Made by a program: the position numbers and the translations under genes
Assembly: GCA_022453515.1 (NCBI GenBank)
Contig: JAJNNY010000049.1
Location: forward strand, 186,001-250,000
Origin: Astrocystis sublimbata
Lineage: Eukaryota; Ascomycota; Sordariomycetes; Xylariales; Xylariaceae
Direction of reading: 5' to 3'
Length of the DNA: 64,000 nucleotides
In this document: positions 37,030 to 47,673 of the stretch, piece after piece
Position numbering within the stretch: position 1 is the stretch's first letter
Layout: each line of letters starts with the position of its first letter
The notes under the pieces: model-generated
Told to the model about the DNA's origin: nothing
The model's database searches: none
What the model saw: only the letters and a program-made list of their open reading frames with translations

Positions 37030-40000
37030 ATGGACCACGAAACGAACGGCTCAAGGCATGCACAAGCAGCCGAGCGAACCCTATTCGTCTTCGGATCCCA
37101 AGTCCTATCCCCCACCACGCAGAGCATAACCAAGCTCCTGCGGCCCCTGAGCACCACAGCCACCTCACCATGGGTGCTCGACGCGGTATCGGGACTGCCG
37201 AAATACTGGGACGCATTGACGAAGAAGATCCCAGAAGTCGCCGGCGCAATATCCGGTGAGGGTTTACTCGCAGATCTCGAACAATGGCTATGGCACGGCC
37301 TGCCAGACGACGGGCGACAGGTCGCCAACTTACCCAACATCATCCTCACCCCGCTCGTCATCATCAGTCAGCTCACACAATACTGGCATTACCTCGAAAG
37401 TCAAGGGAAGAAAGCCGGAAAGACTACGACTGATCTCCAGAAAGACGTAGTAGCAAAGGACAAGGATGGACGGCAGGGAGCCCAGGCAGAGACGCTTGGC
37501 TTTTGCATCGGGCTTCTGAGCTCCTTTGCAGTCGCCAGCTCGGGCAACGCACACGAGTTCGAGCGTTACGCAGCTGTGGCAGTGCGGCTGGCCATGATCA
37601 TAGGCGCGCTGGCCGACGCCCAAGAAAGTCGGAGCCGAGGCATTGGCCAGGGCCGCTCTGTCGCGTATGCCACGGCCTGGCGAACTCCCACGCAGGGCGA
37701 GGAGATGCTGAGGATAATTGAGGGTTTGTCGCCAGAAGCCTATGTCTCGGTGCTATTCGACGAGGACAGAGCTACTGTCACCACGTCGAAGCGAAAGGCG
37801 CCTCTTCTCGTGAAGCGACTGCGCGTTGCCGGTGTCACGGTCGTCGAGACAGGACTCCATGCCCGTGTGCACAACCCAAACCCGAACATCTTGCCCTATA
37901 AGGACGCACTGGTCGAGCTATGTCGCGATGTTGATGGGCTTCAGTTTCCAGATGCAACAGATCTGTCGCTTCAGACTTACTCAAATGCGGGGGGTGACAA
38001 CGTCACTGTGCGACGAGACGCAGGTCGTATGCACGAGATAGCCCTTCGTGCTGTCTTAATCCAGCAGTGCAGCTGGTACGGCACCTTTTCGTCCGTGGTC
38101 GATGCAAAAGATACCGAAAATGTCAGCAAAATAGTGCTGTTTGGACCAGAGCAATGTATTCCGCCTTCTTTGACTCGCATTTTGGGACACCGACTTGTCA
38201 ACTTCTCAGTGTTAGACGCAGACGAGAAATCACCGCCAACGGCCCGGGATACAGCACCCAAACTCAAGCCAGCTTCAATGATGCTTCCGGAATATCCCAG
38301 AAATTCAACTGTTTCATCACATCCAGAACCACCACCATCTGCGAATGATATGAGCGCCATGGACGAGGATGCAATCGCAGTAATAGGCATGTCAATCAAG
38401 GTAGCCGGAGCCGACGACATCAACGAATTCGCCCAGATGCTCCAGACCGGCGAGTCGCAGCACAGCGAGATCAGCCCCGACTGGATCCAGCGCGACACGC
38501 TGTTCCGCAACACACCTCAACAGAAGCTGTACGCCAACTTGATCCGCGACATAGACGCGTTCGATCACAAGTTCTTCAAGCGGAGCCCGCGGGAGTCGGC
38601 CAGCATGGATCCCCAGCAGAGGCTTTTCCTGCAGGCAGCGTATCAGGCCGTTGAGCAATCCGGATACTTCGCCGAGGCGTCGACATCGACATCGACGTCG
38701 AGTATCAGCGGCACAGCACACTCGCGCGATAAAGCATGTATTGGTGTCTACGTCGGCTCATGTGCGGGCGATTATGAGCGACACACAGCATGCCATGAGC
38801 CGAATGCGTATAGCGCAACGGGCGTCATGAGGAGCTTCGTGGCAGGCAAGGTGGCCCATCACTTCGGGTGGACTGGTCCGGCCATGGTGTTCGACACAGC
38901 CTGTTCCTCGTCGGCCGTCGCGATCCACACGGCCTGTCGCGCCATCAAGTCAGGGGAATGCACGGCCGCCTTAGCCGGAGGGATCAGCACCCTAACCAAC
39001 ATCCTGCACTTCCAGGATCTGTCAGCGGCGAGTTTCCTTAGTCCCACTGGCCAGTGCAAGCCGTTCGACGACACGGCGGACGGGTACTGTCGTGCCGAAG
39101 GCATTGCCTGTGTTTTTCTCAAGAAGCTGTCTGACGCTGTCGCGGACGGTAACATGGTCCTAGCCTGCATTGCGGGCACGGCCGTGCACCAGAACCAAAA
39201 TTGTACGCCGCTGTTCGTACCTAACTCGCCGTCGTTGTCACGGCTTTTCCAGCACGTCATGCAAGAGGCCAAGGTGAAGCCGACCGATATCTCGCTCGTA
39301 GAGGCGCATGGGACCGGCACTCCTGTCGGTGATCCCGCCGAGTATGAGAGTATTCGTATGGCGCTCGGTGGTCCCATGCGAGAAGAGGTGCTTCCGATAG
39401 GGTCTGTGAAAGGACATATCGGCCACACCGAAGGTGCGTCGGGGGTGATCGCCTTGATCAAAATCATCACTCTCATGCAGGGTGGCTTTCTGCCCAAGCA
39501 AGCCGGCTTCTCGAAGATAAGCCGCCATATCAATGTGCGGCCAGATGACAAGATGGAGATTGTAACATTGCAGAGGCCGTGGACTGCGGCAAGAAAGATC
39601 GCGCTCCTCAACAATTACGGCGCCAGTGGATCGAATGCAAGCATGATTGTTGCTCAATCACCGTTCGGCAACCCCGGTGTCGCAGGTGCTTCTTCTATCC
39701 GTGCCGGAAATGCCAACCGTTTCCCATTCTGGATCACAGGTATGGACGCTCGCAGTATTGCGTCTTATAGCACCAAGCTGTCAAGTTTCCTCCAGACTGT
39801 GCAGCAAAAGGATACCGCGCTCGCTGATCTATCGTTCCACATGAGCAGACAATCCAATCGTGGCTTATCAAAGGGACTTATATTCAGTTGTCGTTCCATT
39901 CCCGAGCTGACACAGGCGCTGAATGAGACCGCGAGCGACGATGGAAGCCAGGCCATGACTGCCAAGCCGGAGCGTCCTGTGATTCTGTGCTTTGGCCCGC

Positions 40001-43000
40001 AAGTTTCGACCTATGTCGGTCTAGACCGCAAGCTGTATGATAGTACTGCCATTCTTCGTCATCACCTGGGCAAATGCAACAAAGTCATCATGTCACTTGA
40101 ACTCAACAGCATATTCCCAGATGTCTTTTCCCAAGAACCTGTGCGGGACACAGTCAAGCTGCAGACGATGCTATTCGCCATGCAGTATGCCTCGGCGAAA
40201 TCGTGGATGGACTGCGGTCTAGTATCTAAAGTCGTCGCGGTCGTCGGCCATAGTTTCGGCGAGATCACCGCCTTGTGCGTTGCAGGTGTGCTGAGCCTAG
40301 AAGATACAGTGAGGCTTATTGCTGGTCGGGCCAAACTCGTGCAGGATCGCGAAATTTGGGGATCAGACGCAGGGGCCATGATCGTTGTAGAGGCTGATGG
40401 GGCTTTGGTGCACGACCTGCTCGCCGATGAAAACGCAAAGTGCCACGATCCGGCAGTCTGCCCAGCCAGTATCGCGTCCTATAATGGACCAAGAAGCTAC
40501 ACGCTTGCCGGTTCCACCAGCGCCATTGACGTGGCGGTCGAGATGCTGAAGGGTACAGCTAAGTATGCCTCGATCAAGAGCAAGAGATTAAATGTCACCA
40601 ACGCTTTTCATTCCGGGCTGGTGGAGCCATTCATGCAGGAGTTGCAACAAATTGGTGAAAGCCTCAATTTCAACGATGCAAATATTCCTGTAGAGCGGGC
40701 AACCGAGACCAGATCTACCGAAAGGCTCACTGCCCGTTTCGTACCCGATCATATGCGGAAGCCGGTGTTCTTCAGTCACGCGATTCAGCGACTATCTGAC
40801 GAGTATCCGAAAGCCATTTTCCTTGAAGCAGGCTCAAATTCGACCATCACGGTCATGGCGAGTCGTGCTGTTGCCATGAATGCCGCAGATATGCACCACT
40901 TTCAGGCCGTGAACCTGAGTGTTGAGAAGGGCATAGATGGCTTGACAGATGCCACAGTAGCGTTATGGAGGCAAGGCCTCCGAGTATCTTTCTGGGGACA
41001 CCACCCACTCCAAGCGCAGGAATACCGTCCGCTGATACTACCACCTTATCAATTTGAAAAGGGCCGCCACTGGCTCGAGATCAAATCGCCCCGAGAAGCC
41101 ATAGAGAAAGCCGCCGCCGCTCTCGTAGGTCAGAGATCGGAGTCGGCATCAGCAGGCGCTACCGAAGACATCGAGAATACAAAGGCCACTAGCTTGTTTA
41201 CTCTTATCGAGTCTCATGAGATGGGCGTTGCAAAGAAAAAAGAGGAGCTATGTTTCCGGTTTCGCATCAATACGAATTCCGAAAAGTACAATAAATTCGT
41301 GTCGGGCCATCTGATAGCACAAACAGCACCAGTTTGCCCGGCGACTCTGGAGGTAGACATAGCCATCGAAGCACTTTTCAGCCTGAGGCTGGAATGGAAA
41401 GCGGCGGGCTTGGTGCCAGTGGTACACGACCTGGTGAAGCACGTTCCCCTCTGTTTCGATCCCTCGCGAGAAGTTCTGATAGAGTTTACACCTGCTGGCA
41501 GCTCTGACATGCGATGGAATTGGGCTATGATAAGCGCAAGAGTGAACGATAAGGGGAAGAGTGGCCGGCAGGTCCATGCCGAGGCCTCAATCTACATGCG
41601 TGAGCCGACAGATCCCGCTTACGTGCAGGAATTTGCTCGATTCGAGCGACTTGTCAGTCACAATCGATGCAAGGCTCTATTAAACCCTGACCTTATGAAC
41701 TCTGACGACATCGAGATTTTGCAAGGACGAAACATATACAGGGCGTTCAGCGAGGTCGTAGACTACGGCGAGGTGTACCGCGGCGTCAAGTGCGTTGTGG
41801 GCCACAGAGAAGAGTCCGCGGGCCGTGTACATAAGCAGCATCGAGGCGACACATGGCTCGACGTGCCGCTGAGCGACTGCTTCGGCCAGGTTGGTGGCAT
41901 TTGGGTTAATCTCATGACGGACTGCGGACCTGACGAGATGTACATAGCCACGGCATGCGAGATGTTGATGCGGTCCCACCGAGCTACCGTGGTCCTTGCC
42001 GGCAAGGGCCATGGCCCGGATGTGTGGCACGTGTTCGCCCGCCATACGCGGCAGTCGGATAAGGAGTATACGACTGATGTTTTTGTATTTGACGCCGTGA
42101 CAGGAGCCCTGGCTGAGGTCATGCTTGGCATTCAGTATGCACGTGTGGCTAAAGCATCGATGGGGAAAATGCTGTCAAAATTGACAACTGATGCATCGTT
42201 CTTGAAGATGAAGCCTGTCGTTACCTCACCGTCTGCTAGCAACAAGATCGACACGGTCACAGCTGGCGACTTGGTAGGTATGAATGGGATTCAATCATGC
42301 GAAAAAGATAAGAAGACCCCGAACGAAGCACCGATTAGCCGCCCAGACATTACGAACAATGTCCGAAGCCTACTGGCCAGTGTATCCGGTATCGAGGCGG
42401 GCGAAATCACACTTGACTCTGAGCTACCGGACCTGGGCATCGACTCATTAATGGGCATAGAGTTGGCCCGTGAGATCGGGGGGATGTTCAGATGCGAGTT
42501 CGACCCTGGACAGCTGACGGACGCTTTCACCGTGCGCGAGCTCATTGCCATCATAGCCAACACTGTTCTTGGAGTTGACCAAGGAGGCATTGGCACTGGT
42601 GCAAGTGCAAGTGTACACTCGGCTGATACAGTTTCAAATGATGAGAGTATTGACGAAATAGCATCAAGCTCTGGCCACAGAGAAGTCGTCCCAACTCCAG
42701 CTTCTTCAAGCAATGGGACAAGCAGAATAAGTACGGGATGCGACTTGAACCTATCGCAAAGCGACATCTTGAAGAGCTTTGGCGCAGTCAAGTTGCGATC
42801 AGATGAGCTCATCCGTGATGCCAAGCTAGACAACATGGACAAAGTTGTCCTAGCTGCGACGAACCGCCTCTGCACCGCGTTGATCGTGGAGGCCCTGGAT
42901 CAGCTGGGTTTATATCTCCAGGCCGCCGCCCCCGGCGATGCATTGTCAAGAGTGAAGATAATTCCACAGCATCAGCGCTTAGGAGAGTTTGTGTATAGAT

Positions 43001-45204
43001 TCCTTGAGCGTGTAGCGCGGCTCATTGATATCAACGACGAGGGTGGACACATGACGCGTACTCACATTGCCGTACCACGAAAGACAAGTGATGCCATTCT
43101 GCAGGAACTCTTATCCGCATACCCAGAATGGAGCGCGACGAGCCGTCTTACTCATTACGCTGGCAAGCATCTGGCACAGGTTCTCTCAGGCAAGACCGAC
43201 GGCATTCAGGTGCTCTTCGGGGCTGCCGAGGGCCGCGAACTGGTGCGAGCCTTGTACTGTGACCATACCTTCAATCGCATGAACTACGGTCAGATGCGCG
43301 ACGTCATTGGCGGAATCGTCGAACGCGCTAGAGAGAGCGGGCAGTCTGGGAAAACCCTCAAGATCTTAGAGATGGGTGGAGGAATAGGTGGGACAACGCA
43401 TATACTCGTGCCATTCCTGGCATTGCTTGATCTCCCTGTTGAGTATACGTTTACAGATTTGGCCCCTTCCTTGGTGGCAAACATGCGGCGAAAGCTGGGA
43501 GGCCAGAATCCCTTCATGAGGTTCGCTGTACACGATATTGAGAAGCCCCCGTCGGACGAACTGAAAGGCCACCACATCATCATCGCCAGCAACGCCGTCC
43601 ATGCCACGCACGACTTAGTAGCCTCGACGTCCAACATACATCAGGCCCTACGACCCGACGGCTTTTTGATGATGCTGGAGATGACCGAGGCACTTCCATT
43701 CATAGACATCGTCTTCGGGTTGCTGAAAGGATGGTCTTTGTTCAATGATGGACGTGAACATGCTGTTGTTCCGCCAGAACGTTGGGAGCGCGATCTGCAC
43801 ACCGCTGGCTACGGGCACGTCGACTGGACAGACGGGGTGCTCCCCGAGCAAGCAATCCAGAAGGTGATTATTGCGCTAGCATCTGGATCTCAACATGAGC
43901 GTCTGCCCAAGCCAGTCCGGGAGTCCTCGTTACGCCACGCGGAAACGATTCAGGAGTTCAACATAGCACGTGAGGTTGAGGCGGAGCGTCTTCTGGCCAA
44001 ATATACGGCCGACTGGTCGAATATCGAGGAGAACGGTCTAAGCGAGAGCAAGGCTAGTATTGCGTCGACGGGAGCTGTGATAGTGATCACAGGTGCCACA
44101 GGTAGCCTCGGCTCACATCTGGTACAGGCTTTCGCCGCCAATCCCAGCGTTGCTACAGTAGTATGCATCAACCGCCGCGTCAACAACAGCGACGCCGACG
44201 AGCGGCAGGACGAGGCGTTCACGTTGCGAGGCATCGTGATGGCTCCGATCGCGCGGGCTAAGCTACGGGTCGTCGAAACAGACACGTCCAAGTCGCGACT
44301 AGGCCTCTCCGAGTCGGTATATGCATGGCTGGTGCAGCACGGGACGCACATCGTGCACAACGCCTGGCCCATGAGCGGGACGCGGCCGCTCGACAGCTTC
44401 GAGCCGCAGTTCCAGACCCTGCGCAATCTCATCGACCTTGCGCGGGAAATGGCCACTCGCGACACCTGCCCCGCGCGCGTCCAATTCCAGCTGGTCTCGT
44501 CGATTGGGGTCGTCGGCCACGCGGGGGAGGCGTGCGTACAGGAGCGACGCGTGCCCTTGTCGGCCGCGCTCCCTGTCGGATACTGCGCCGCTAAGTGGGT
44601 GTGCGAGCGCATGCTTGACGAGACGTTGCACAAGTGCCCAGCGCAATTCCGAGCCATGGTCGTCCGCCCTGGGCAGATCGCGGGCTCATCCACCAGCGGC
44701 TTCTGGAACCCGGCCGAGCATTTCGCTTTCGTGGTCAAGTCCTCGCAGACCCTGCGCGCGTGGCCGGATCTCGACGGCATCTTGCAATGGATCCCAGTGG
44801 ATGACGTCGCAGCCACCATGGTAGATCTGATGCATCTTGGGAATCCGACGCCGCCCGATGCGTACGCTGTCTATCACATCGGCAACCCCGTAGGTCAGCC
44901 CTGGAAGGCCATGTCGCCGGTGCTGGCTGGTGCTCTTGGCATACCGGACCATCGCATAATCCCTTTCCAGGACTGGATTCGATTAGTGCGCAGAGCACCG
45001 CTCAATGTTGAGGATGAAAATCCCGCTGCTAAACTGGTTGATTGGTTGAGTGACAACTTTGAGCACATGGCGTGCGGAGGGCTGATCTTGGATACAACCA
45101 GAGCTCAGGCGCACTCCACGACATTGGCTAATGTCGGGCCGGTGAGTGAGCAATTGGCTCGGCAGTTCGTGGTATCTTGGACCAAGATGGGCTTCTTGAA
45201 CTAA
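37030..45204 (+). CDS. Non-reducing polyketide synthase (SAT-KS-MAT-PT-ACP-MT-R)
   Basis: Intronless frame, 2724 aa from the ATG at 37030. SAT (about 15-260) has the active GFCIG (Cys near 159). KS starts near 445, with DTACSSSAVAIH (Cys near 625) and [15 protein letters not shown] has GHSFGE (Ser near 1075). The product template has its catalytic His near 1427 (GHLIAQ) and Asp near 1616 (DCFGQ). There is one ACP (GIDSLMGIEL, Ser near 1806). C-MT has EMGGGIGGTT near 2114. The C-terminal reductive release domain has GATGSLGSH near 2355 and the YCAAK catalytic pair near 2518/2522. It should accept an acyl starter from the HR-PKS, extend, C-methylate and cyclise it, then release an aldehyde. Architecture equals SorB, AfoE and azaphilone synthases. 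A Ser/Thr tract (EASTSTSTSSISG, near 555) is inserted in the KS. Confidence 0.96.
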   Translation: MDHETNGSRHAQAAERTLFVFGSQVLSPTTQSITKLLRPLSTTATSPWVLDAVSGLPKYWDALTKKIPEVAGAISGEGLLADLEQWLWHGLPDDGRQVANLPNIILTPLVIISQLTQYWHYLESQGKKAGKTTTDLQKDVVAKDKDGRQGAQAETLGFCIGLLSSFAVASSGNAHEFERYAAVAVRLAMIIGALADAQESRSRGIGQGRSVAYATAWRTPTQGEEMLRIIEGLSPEAYVSVLFDEDRATVTTSKRKAPLLVKRLRVAGVTVVETGLHARVHNPNPNILPYKDALVELCRDVDGLQFPDATDLSLQTYSNAGGDNVTVRRDAGRMHEIALRAVLIQQCSWYGTFSSVVDAKDTENVSKIVLFGPEQCIPPSLTRILGHRLVNFSVLDADEKSPPTARDTAPKLKPASMMLPEYPRNSTVSSHPEPPPSANDMSAMDEDAIAVIGMSIKVAGADDINEFAQMLQTGESQHSEISPDWIQRDTLFRNTPQQKLYANLIRDIDAFDHKFFKRSPRESASMDPQQRLFLQAAYQAVEQSGYFAEASTSTSTSSISGTAHSRDKACIGVYVGSCAGDYERHTACHEPNAYSATGVMRSFVAGKVAHHFGWTGPAMVFDTACSSSAVAIHTACRAIKSGECTAALAGGISTLTNILHFQDLSAASFLSPTGQCKPFDDTADGYCRAEGIACVFLKKLSDAVADGNMVLACIAGTAVHQNQNCTPLFVPNSPSLSRLFQHVMQEAKVKPTDISLVEAHGTGTPVGDPAEYESIRMALGGPMREEVLPIGSVKGHIGHTEGASGVIALIKIITLMQGGFLPKQAGFSKISRHINVRPDDKMEIVTLQRPWTAARKIALLNNYGASGSNASMIVAQSPFGNPGVAGASSIRAGNANRFPFWITGMDARSIASYSTKLSSFLQTVQQKDTALADLSFHMSRQSNRGLSKGLIFSCRSIPELTQALNETASDDGSQAMTAKPERPVILCFGPQVSTYVGLDRKLYDSTAILRHHLGKCNKVIMSLELNSIFPDVFSQEPVRDTVKLQTMLFAMQYASAKSWMDCGLVSKVVAVVGHSFGEITALCVAGVLSLEDTVRLIAGRAKLVQDREIWGSDAGAMIVVEADGALVHDLLADENAKCHDPAVCPASIASYNGPRSYTLAGSTSAIDVAVEMLKGTAKYASIKSKRLNVTNAFHSGLVEPFMQELQQIGESLNFNDANIPVERATETRSTERLTARFVPDHMRKPVFFSHAIQRLSDEYPKAIFLEAGSNSTITVMASRAVAMNAADMHHFQAVNLSVEKGIDGLTDATVALWRQGLRVSFWGHHPLQAQEYRPLILPPYQFEKGRHWLEIKSPREAIEKAAAALVGQRSESASAGATEDIENTKATSLFTLIESHEMGVAKKKEELCFRFRINTNSEKYNKFVSGHLIAQTAPVCPATLEVDIAIEALFSLRLEWKAAGLVPVVHDLVKHVPLCFDPSREVLIEFTPAGSSDMRWNWAMISARVNDKGKSGRQVHAEASIYMREPTDPAYVQEFARFERLVSHNRCKALLNPDLMNSDDIEILQGRNIYRAFSEVVDYGEVYRGVKCVVGHREESAGRVHKQHRGDTWLDVPLSDCFGQVGGIWVNLMTDCGPDEMYIATACEMLMRSHRATVVLAGKGHGPDVWHVFARHTRQSDKEYTTDVFVFDAVTGALAEVMLGIQYARVAKASMGKMLSKLTTDASFLKMKPVVTSPSASNKIDTVTAGDLVGMNGIQSCEKDKKTPNEAPISRPDITNNVRSLLASVSGIEAGEITLDSELPDLGIDSLMGIELAREIGGMFRCEFDPGQLTDAFTVRELIAIIANTVLGVDQGGIGTGASASVHSADTVSNDESIDEIASSSGHREVVPTPASSSNGTSRISTGCDLNLSQSDILKSFGAVKLRSDELIRDAKLDNMDKVVLAATNRLCTALIVEALDQLGLYLQAAAPGDALSRVKIIPQHQRLGEFVYRFLERVARLIDINDEGGHMTRTHIAVPRKTSDAILQELLSAYPEWSATSRLTHYAGKHLAQVLSGKTDGIQVLFGAAEGRELVRALYCDHTFNRMNYGQMRDVIGGIVERARESGQSGKTLKILEMGGGIGGTTHILVPFLALLDLPVEYTFTDLAPSLVANMRRKLGGQNPFMRFAVHDIEKPPSDELKGHHIIIASNAVHATHDLVASTSNIHQALRPDGFLMMLEMTEALPFIDIVFGLLKGWSLFNDGREHAVVPPERWERDLHTAGYGHVDWTDGVLPEQAIQKVIIALASGSQHERLPKPVRESSLRHAETIQEFNIAREVEAERLLAKYTADWSNIEENGLSESKASIASTGAVIVITGATGSLGSHLVQAFAANPSVATVVCINRRVNNSDADERQDEAFTLRGIVMAPIARAKLRVVETDTSKSRLGLSESVYAWLVQHGTHIVHNAWPMSGTRPLDSFEPQFQTLRNLIDLAREMATRDTCPARVQFQLVSSIGVVGHAGEACVQERRVPLSAALPVGYCAAKWVCERMLDETLHKCPAQFRAMVVRPGQIAGSSTSGFWNPAEHFAFVVKSSQTLRAWPDLDGILQWIPVDDVAATMVDLMHLGNPTPPDAYAVYHIGNPVGQPWKAMSPVLAGALGIPDHRIIPFQDWIRLVRRAPLNVEDENPAAKLVDWLSDNFEHMACGGLILDTTRAQAHSTTLANVGPVSEQLARQFVVSWTKMGFLN

Positions 45205-45668
45205 CGCTGGTGATGTTCAAGACAGCTCTGTAGTCGTTATGGACTTAGAGAGAGAATTGATGTACCGCATTTGTCGTCGCTAGCAAACGCCTCCAGATTT
45301 AGACGGTCCAAATTTAATTGGGACGGTCGGGTGCCCTGGCTAGTCTGGCTCTGTATTAGTAAATATATAGTTATAAACACTATAAGTAAGCTTGTTAGGT
45401 GCTTAAAGTAGACCTAGGGGTCCGTGCCCTGTCAAGATACAGCCCTTATTGCATACTAGGTAGGATATCTATTCTTATAGTCACTACATGGTTATATCTC
45501 TTTTATGAATGAGCCATGGCGGGGATAAATAACTTGTTATCGATGTAAGGAGTGTATTCGGTAGAAACAACAAAACCCCCGATAAAATAAGCAAACTAAT
45601 TTCAGTGTCTCCATGTTGAATGGTTGACTCCCTTGCTGTAAAATTCCCAATGGTCGAACATCGAAGTT
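45205..45668. other. Convergent 3' flanks of NR-PKS and HET gene
   Basis: No gene that I trust. A frame overlapping the HET 3' end (45790-45602, minus) reads smoothly, for example DNGFAFIETSMFDHWEF, but has no supported splice to the HET gene. Confidence 0.4.
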
Positions 45669-47673
45669 TCAATGAATGCAAATCCGTTGTCGCTGGGAAC
45701 CAATGCACCTTCCAGGTAAATACCCAGCCCCAACCCGTTCGTAGATCCTGAGCCCGCTCCCGTCCTTTCGATTTGTTGTCGCCACGACAAGCAGATAATG
45801 CATTCTGTCTCTCACTTCCAGCCTCTTCGCCCCTTTCTTCACCCCCAAAACTACGCATTGTGCCGCGGGCTGTTGAGCACCCAACGGATCATCAAGGATG
45901 ATTTCTCCATCTCCATCGAGAACGGCTTTTGCTGCGTCATAGTCGCAAGCTTCAGCAACAAGTGCTGCTTTCTCTATCGAATTGTCATTGGGTGGTTTAA
46001 GATCGCCAGTGCCGTCAATAAAGTCTGACGACCAAGGCGAGCTTAGCTTGCTCCAGTCCACGCCCCCAAATGGCGGGCTGATGTAATCAATCCCCCCAGC
46101 GCGCGCCATCCATGACCAAGAAGGGACTGAGCGGATGGGGTGATCGGTGGGAAATGGAATCCGTGTCATCTCTTTTACTTCATTGTCTCGGCGCCAGAGT
46201 AGACTTCGCCTCAAAAGCCCGCCGGTGGAACCAGCTTTGGTACTGCCATCATCAAGAATGCCATAAGCGCCTTCGGCGTTGAGGCCCTTGAGAATCTGAG
46301 ATTGCAGGCCGTCAATCGCCATTGTTCGATCCCAGATTTCAGTAAGACCAAGCCAAGAATACTTCTTGAAAAGGTCTTGATAACGGAGAATCCGCTCTCC
46401 CGGGTCAGCTCGCATGATAACTTCGGGAAAATTGGGATCTCCAAGGAAGCTAGCAACCTCACTAGCACGTGCCGGTGGTCAGCGCCTACAAATAGAGGAT
46501 GGTAACCAGCATCAAAATACTTACTTCTCCAATTTTGCCATCGTTTCGCATTGGACCCCATTGCCGCATTCGAAATACGTTTGGCTGTCGGTGAAATATA
46601 TGGTTCGCCGAGCTAAGGCATGCTCCTGGAGGACCCAACCTCTTTGGTTCAAAGAACCCTGCAGAACATGATGATCGAAATCGTCTATGTTCTCACAAAC
46701 ATAAAAAGGTGCTCTTGATTTCCCCTGCTTCAAGACTACTGTCTCTCTCGGGTTGCGCGGTTTGAGAAACCCAGCGTAATGGCCAGGAGATCGGCTTGGG
46801 GCCAGAACACAATATGCGCCCCTATACACTTGCTCCATACGTTTGGCCTCGTGATTGAAGTCGCCGCCAGGTCCTTGTACAATACAGATAGAGTCGATCC
46901 AAACGTATTGTCGACCCAGCTCACGAGTTACAATAACGGCATCTTTGAATGTGGCGGGCAATGAGTGAAAGTCCATCCCATCGATATGATCACGTATTGT
47001 TTCTGTTGTGGTGCAGAACTGCTTGTCGGTGCCCCACTGATGAGACAAGGCAGTCCATTCAAGGTTGTCGCCAGGACGAGTCGTGCGCAAATAGACCTTC
47101 TGATCTCCTTGCTTGCCCACATATATCAACCGTGTTGGAAGACTTCTGGATGACGAAAAGCCGGTAGCACTACTTGCGCCCGCGACCGACGAAGATGCGC
47201 GGCAGGTAGTATCCTTGTGCTTATGGTTGCAGTTCTCTAGCCAACATCTAAGGATCTCGAAGTATGCGTCACTGTAACCGTCCACGAGGCCGGGAAACCC
47301 AATCTGAATTTCATGATTGATCCCGGTGTCTAGTCCTATGATCACGTATTAGCTGCCCTAGAACAAGAAACTGCCATACACCTATGGGATTCAACTTACC
47401 CAAGCTCCTGTAAACCGACAATATCGAAGGCTCCTCTCCATTCACTTTGATTGATGAACCAGACCTCTGGATTGTAATTGTTGAATCGGAGGGAACGTTG
47501 TATCTTTTGACCACGGTGGCATAGATCAACCGACACAAGGCGCACTCGCCAGAGTGCTGCTGCAAATGTTGTGGCATGTAGACGACCTCAGAAACCGGGT
47601 CCCAAATTCGACCCTGAAAATCTCTACAACTTTCGCATAGCTCGTGTGGCAACGGGATCTTGGGTAGTAACAT
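45669..47673 (-). CDS. HET-domain protein (heterokaryon incompatibility family)
   Basis: Exons 47673-47400, 47335-46525 and 46461-45669 give 625 aa from the ATG at 47673. The HET domain (about 155-310) shows WTALSHQWGTDKQF, LGRQYVWIDSICIVQ and MEQVYRGAYCVLAPS, then NQRGWVLQEHALARRTIYF. The C-terminal text SVPSWSWMARAGGIDY and GAGYLPGR is standard for the family. The frame stays open for about 28 codons above the ATG (DEWNVLPDNDFAKRLLESID, up to about 47757), so the real start is probably in an upstream exon. An ATG at 47915 (MADYQCTPG followed by a GTAAGT donor) is a candidate, but I could not find a phase-keeping join. HET proteins can trigger cell death on non-self recognition; this one may mark the right border of the cluster. 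Confidence 0.85.

Noticed and set aside
38859..39614. 251-aa open frame antisense to the NR-PKS KS domain
   Set aside because: Composition mirrors the sense codons; the sense strand holds all KS motifs.
43950..44819. 289-aa open frame antisense to the NR-PKS R domain
   Set aside because: Shadow of a GC-rich coding region; no motifs, and the sense strand codes an obvious reductase domain.
45602..45790. Alternative 3' exon of the HET gene in another frame
   Set aside because: No usable donor/acceptor pair; the frame ending GAGYLPGRCI matches the family C-terminus better.
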